A stretch of DNA of 64,000 bases from Bacteroidota bacterium (GTDB taxonomy: Bacteria; Bacteroidota; Bacteroidia; UKL13-3). The notes under the pieces were generated by a model. The model made no database searches. It saw only the letters and a list, made by a program, of their open reading frames with translations, and had not been told where the DNA came from. A program made the translations under genes and the position numbers. Positions within the stretch are counted from its first letter, which is position 1; every line of letters begins with the position of its first letter. Shown piece by piece: positions 63,156-64,000 of this stretch. Location: assembly GCA_027487835.1 (NCBI GenBank), contig JAIYCU010000013.1, positions 96,343-160,342 on the forward strand, given 5' to 3'.

Positions 63156-64000
63156 ATGAAATCAAAAAGAAAGCAATTGGGAACAGAAATAGAAAAAGTA
63201 GTTTTTCCAATTGCTGAGAATATTAAAGAAATGCCCAACGCTTATGTTTCTTTTGTGGAAGAGCTCAAGGGATTTATTAAAAAAGAAAAGCTTGCTTCCA
63301 TACTTAATGCCAATCAGAGAATGATAATCATGTATTGGCATATTGGCAAATCTATACTCATTAAACAAGAAGCAGAAGGCTGGGGGGCAAAAGTAATTGA
63401 CCGTTTATCGAAAGATTTAAAAGATGCTTTTCCAGAAGAAACAGGGTTTTCGCCCAGAAACTTAAAATATATGCGAAAGTTTGCTGAATCTTGGGCAGAC
63501 CTAGCAATAGTGCAGCGCACCGTTGCACAAATTCCTTGGCGAAGCAATTTAACCTTATTGGACAAAATTAAAGATCCCGAATTGCGGCTTTGGTATGCTC
63601 AAAAAACCATAGAAAATGGCCTTGGTAAAGACATGCTAGTTTTTCAAATTGAAAGTAAGCTACATGTAAGGGAAGGCAATACAGTCAATAATTTCTTAGA
63701 AATGCTACCACCATTGAATTCTGACTTAGCCACACAATCCTTTAAAGACCCTTATATTTTTAATTTTCTGGGTAATACTAGCCATATTAAAGAGCGAGAA
63801 TTAGAACAAAAGTTAATAGACCATATTCAAAAGTTTTTATTGGAATTGGGACAGGGCTTTGCATTTGTGGGCAGGCAGGTACATTTAGAATTAGGCGATA
63901 GTGATTTTTATCTCGACTTGCTCTTTTATCACATAAAGCTAAAATGCTATGTAGTAATAGAATTAAAAACAGGCAAGCTAGAACCCGGGCATATCAGCCA
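63156..64000 (+). CDS. DUF1016/YhcG-type PD-(D/E)xK nuclease, 3' end outside window
   Basis: The ATG at 63156 opens a frame that is still open at the window end (281 codons). N-terminal DUF1016_N: YVSFVEELKGFI, IMYWHIGKSILIKQEAEGWGAKVIDRLSKDLKDAFPEETGFSPRNLKYMRKFAESW, then VQRTVAQIPWRSNLTLLDKI. C-terminal nuclease motif: FVGRQVHLELGDSDFYLDLLFYHIKLKCYVVIELKTGKLEPGH, with the Asp and ExK catalytic residues. The family often sits near restriction-modification genes and may degrade or bind DNA. The flanking region beyond the window is needed to say whether this is a defence locus. Confidence 0.85.
   Translation, partial: MKSKRKQLGTEIEKVVFPIAENIKEMPNAYVSFVEELKGFIKKEKLASILNANQRMIIMYWHIGKSILIKQEAEGWGAKVIDRLSKDLKDAFPEETGFSPRNLKYMRKFAESWADLAIVQRTVAQIPWRSNLTLLDKIKDPELRLWYAQKTIENGLGKDMLVFQIESKLHVREGNTVNNFLEMLPPLNSDLATQSFKDPYIFNFLGNTSHIKERELEQKLIDHIQKFLLELGQGFAFVGRQVHLELGDSDFYLDLLFYHIKLKCYVVIELKTGKLEPGHIS

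Overview
The window reads as chromosomal DNA of an environmental member of the Bacteroidota, probably near the Chitinophagales/Sphingobacteriales. The evidence is AT-rich DNA (about 35% GC by eye), several proteins with type IX secretion (T9SS) C-terminal sorting domains and PKD repeats, TAnnTTTG-type promoter boxes, a bacillithiol enzyme (BshB1), a DUF2027-Smr protein and many tightly overlapping gene starts. No tRNA, rRNA, CRISPR array or complete prophage was seen.

Layout. 1-7.8 kb: an outer-membrane barrel (cut by the window edge), two lipoproteins, a membrane nSTAND-WD40 ATPase and a class III adenylate cyclase, all on +. 7.9-17.9 kb: a PKD/T9SS surface protein, a FemAB-like acyltransferase, an accessory patch (REP-type tyrosine transposase, two families of hairpin repeats, a DUF2779 remnant, a DUF1826-like gene), a CapA lipoprotein, a truncated kelch gene and a 7TM-kinase-NarL regulator operon. 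18-24.8 kb: a secreted protein, a 22-bp tandem array between convergent genes, an LRR protein and two Sun-family rRNA methyltransferases. 25-29.1 kb: an ECF sigma/anti-sigma/T9SS operon. 29.2-35.9 kb: a thioredoxin-like protein with BshB1, a LysM protein, an ABM-domain protein, a DinB protein and a Na/Pi symporter. 36-38.8 kb: glgA-glgC. 38.9-46 kb: a seven-gene minus-strand operon (PqqD-like, ATP-grasp, PLP decarboxylase, urea-transporter/M23 fusion, TPR-barrel, TPR, SRPBCC). 46.2-51.4 kb: an M20 amidohydrolase, a T9SS protein and an AsmA protein. 51.4-58.2 kb: a four-gene operon (E1/ThiF-nitroreductase fusion, GNAT-like acyltransferase, 7TMR-DISM kinase, receiver-kinase) divergent from a lone receiver. 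58.2-64 kb: DUF2027-Smr, a pentapeptide-repeat protein, an M1 peptidase with an outer-membrane barrel tail, and a DUF1016 nuclease cut by the window end.

Three observations stand out. (1) The short near-palindrome GGTTTGAACC/GGTTCAAACC and its core TTGAACC are strongly over-represented on both strands and in all reading frames: 57 cores by hand count against about 8 expected. (2) The PqqD/ATP-grasp/decarboxylase/urea-channel operon looks like an uncharacterised biosynthesis-and-export pathway. (3) The ThiF-nitroreductase/acyltransferase/two-kinase/receiver cluster looks like an uncharacterised small-molecule signalling unit. All functional calls are from reading sequence; no database search was run.
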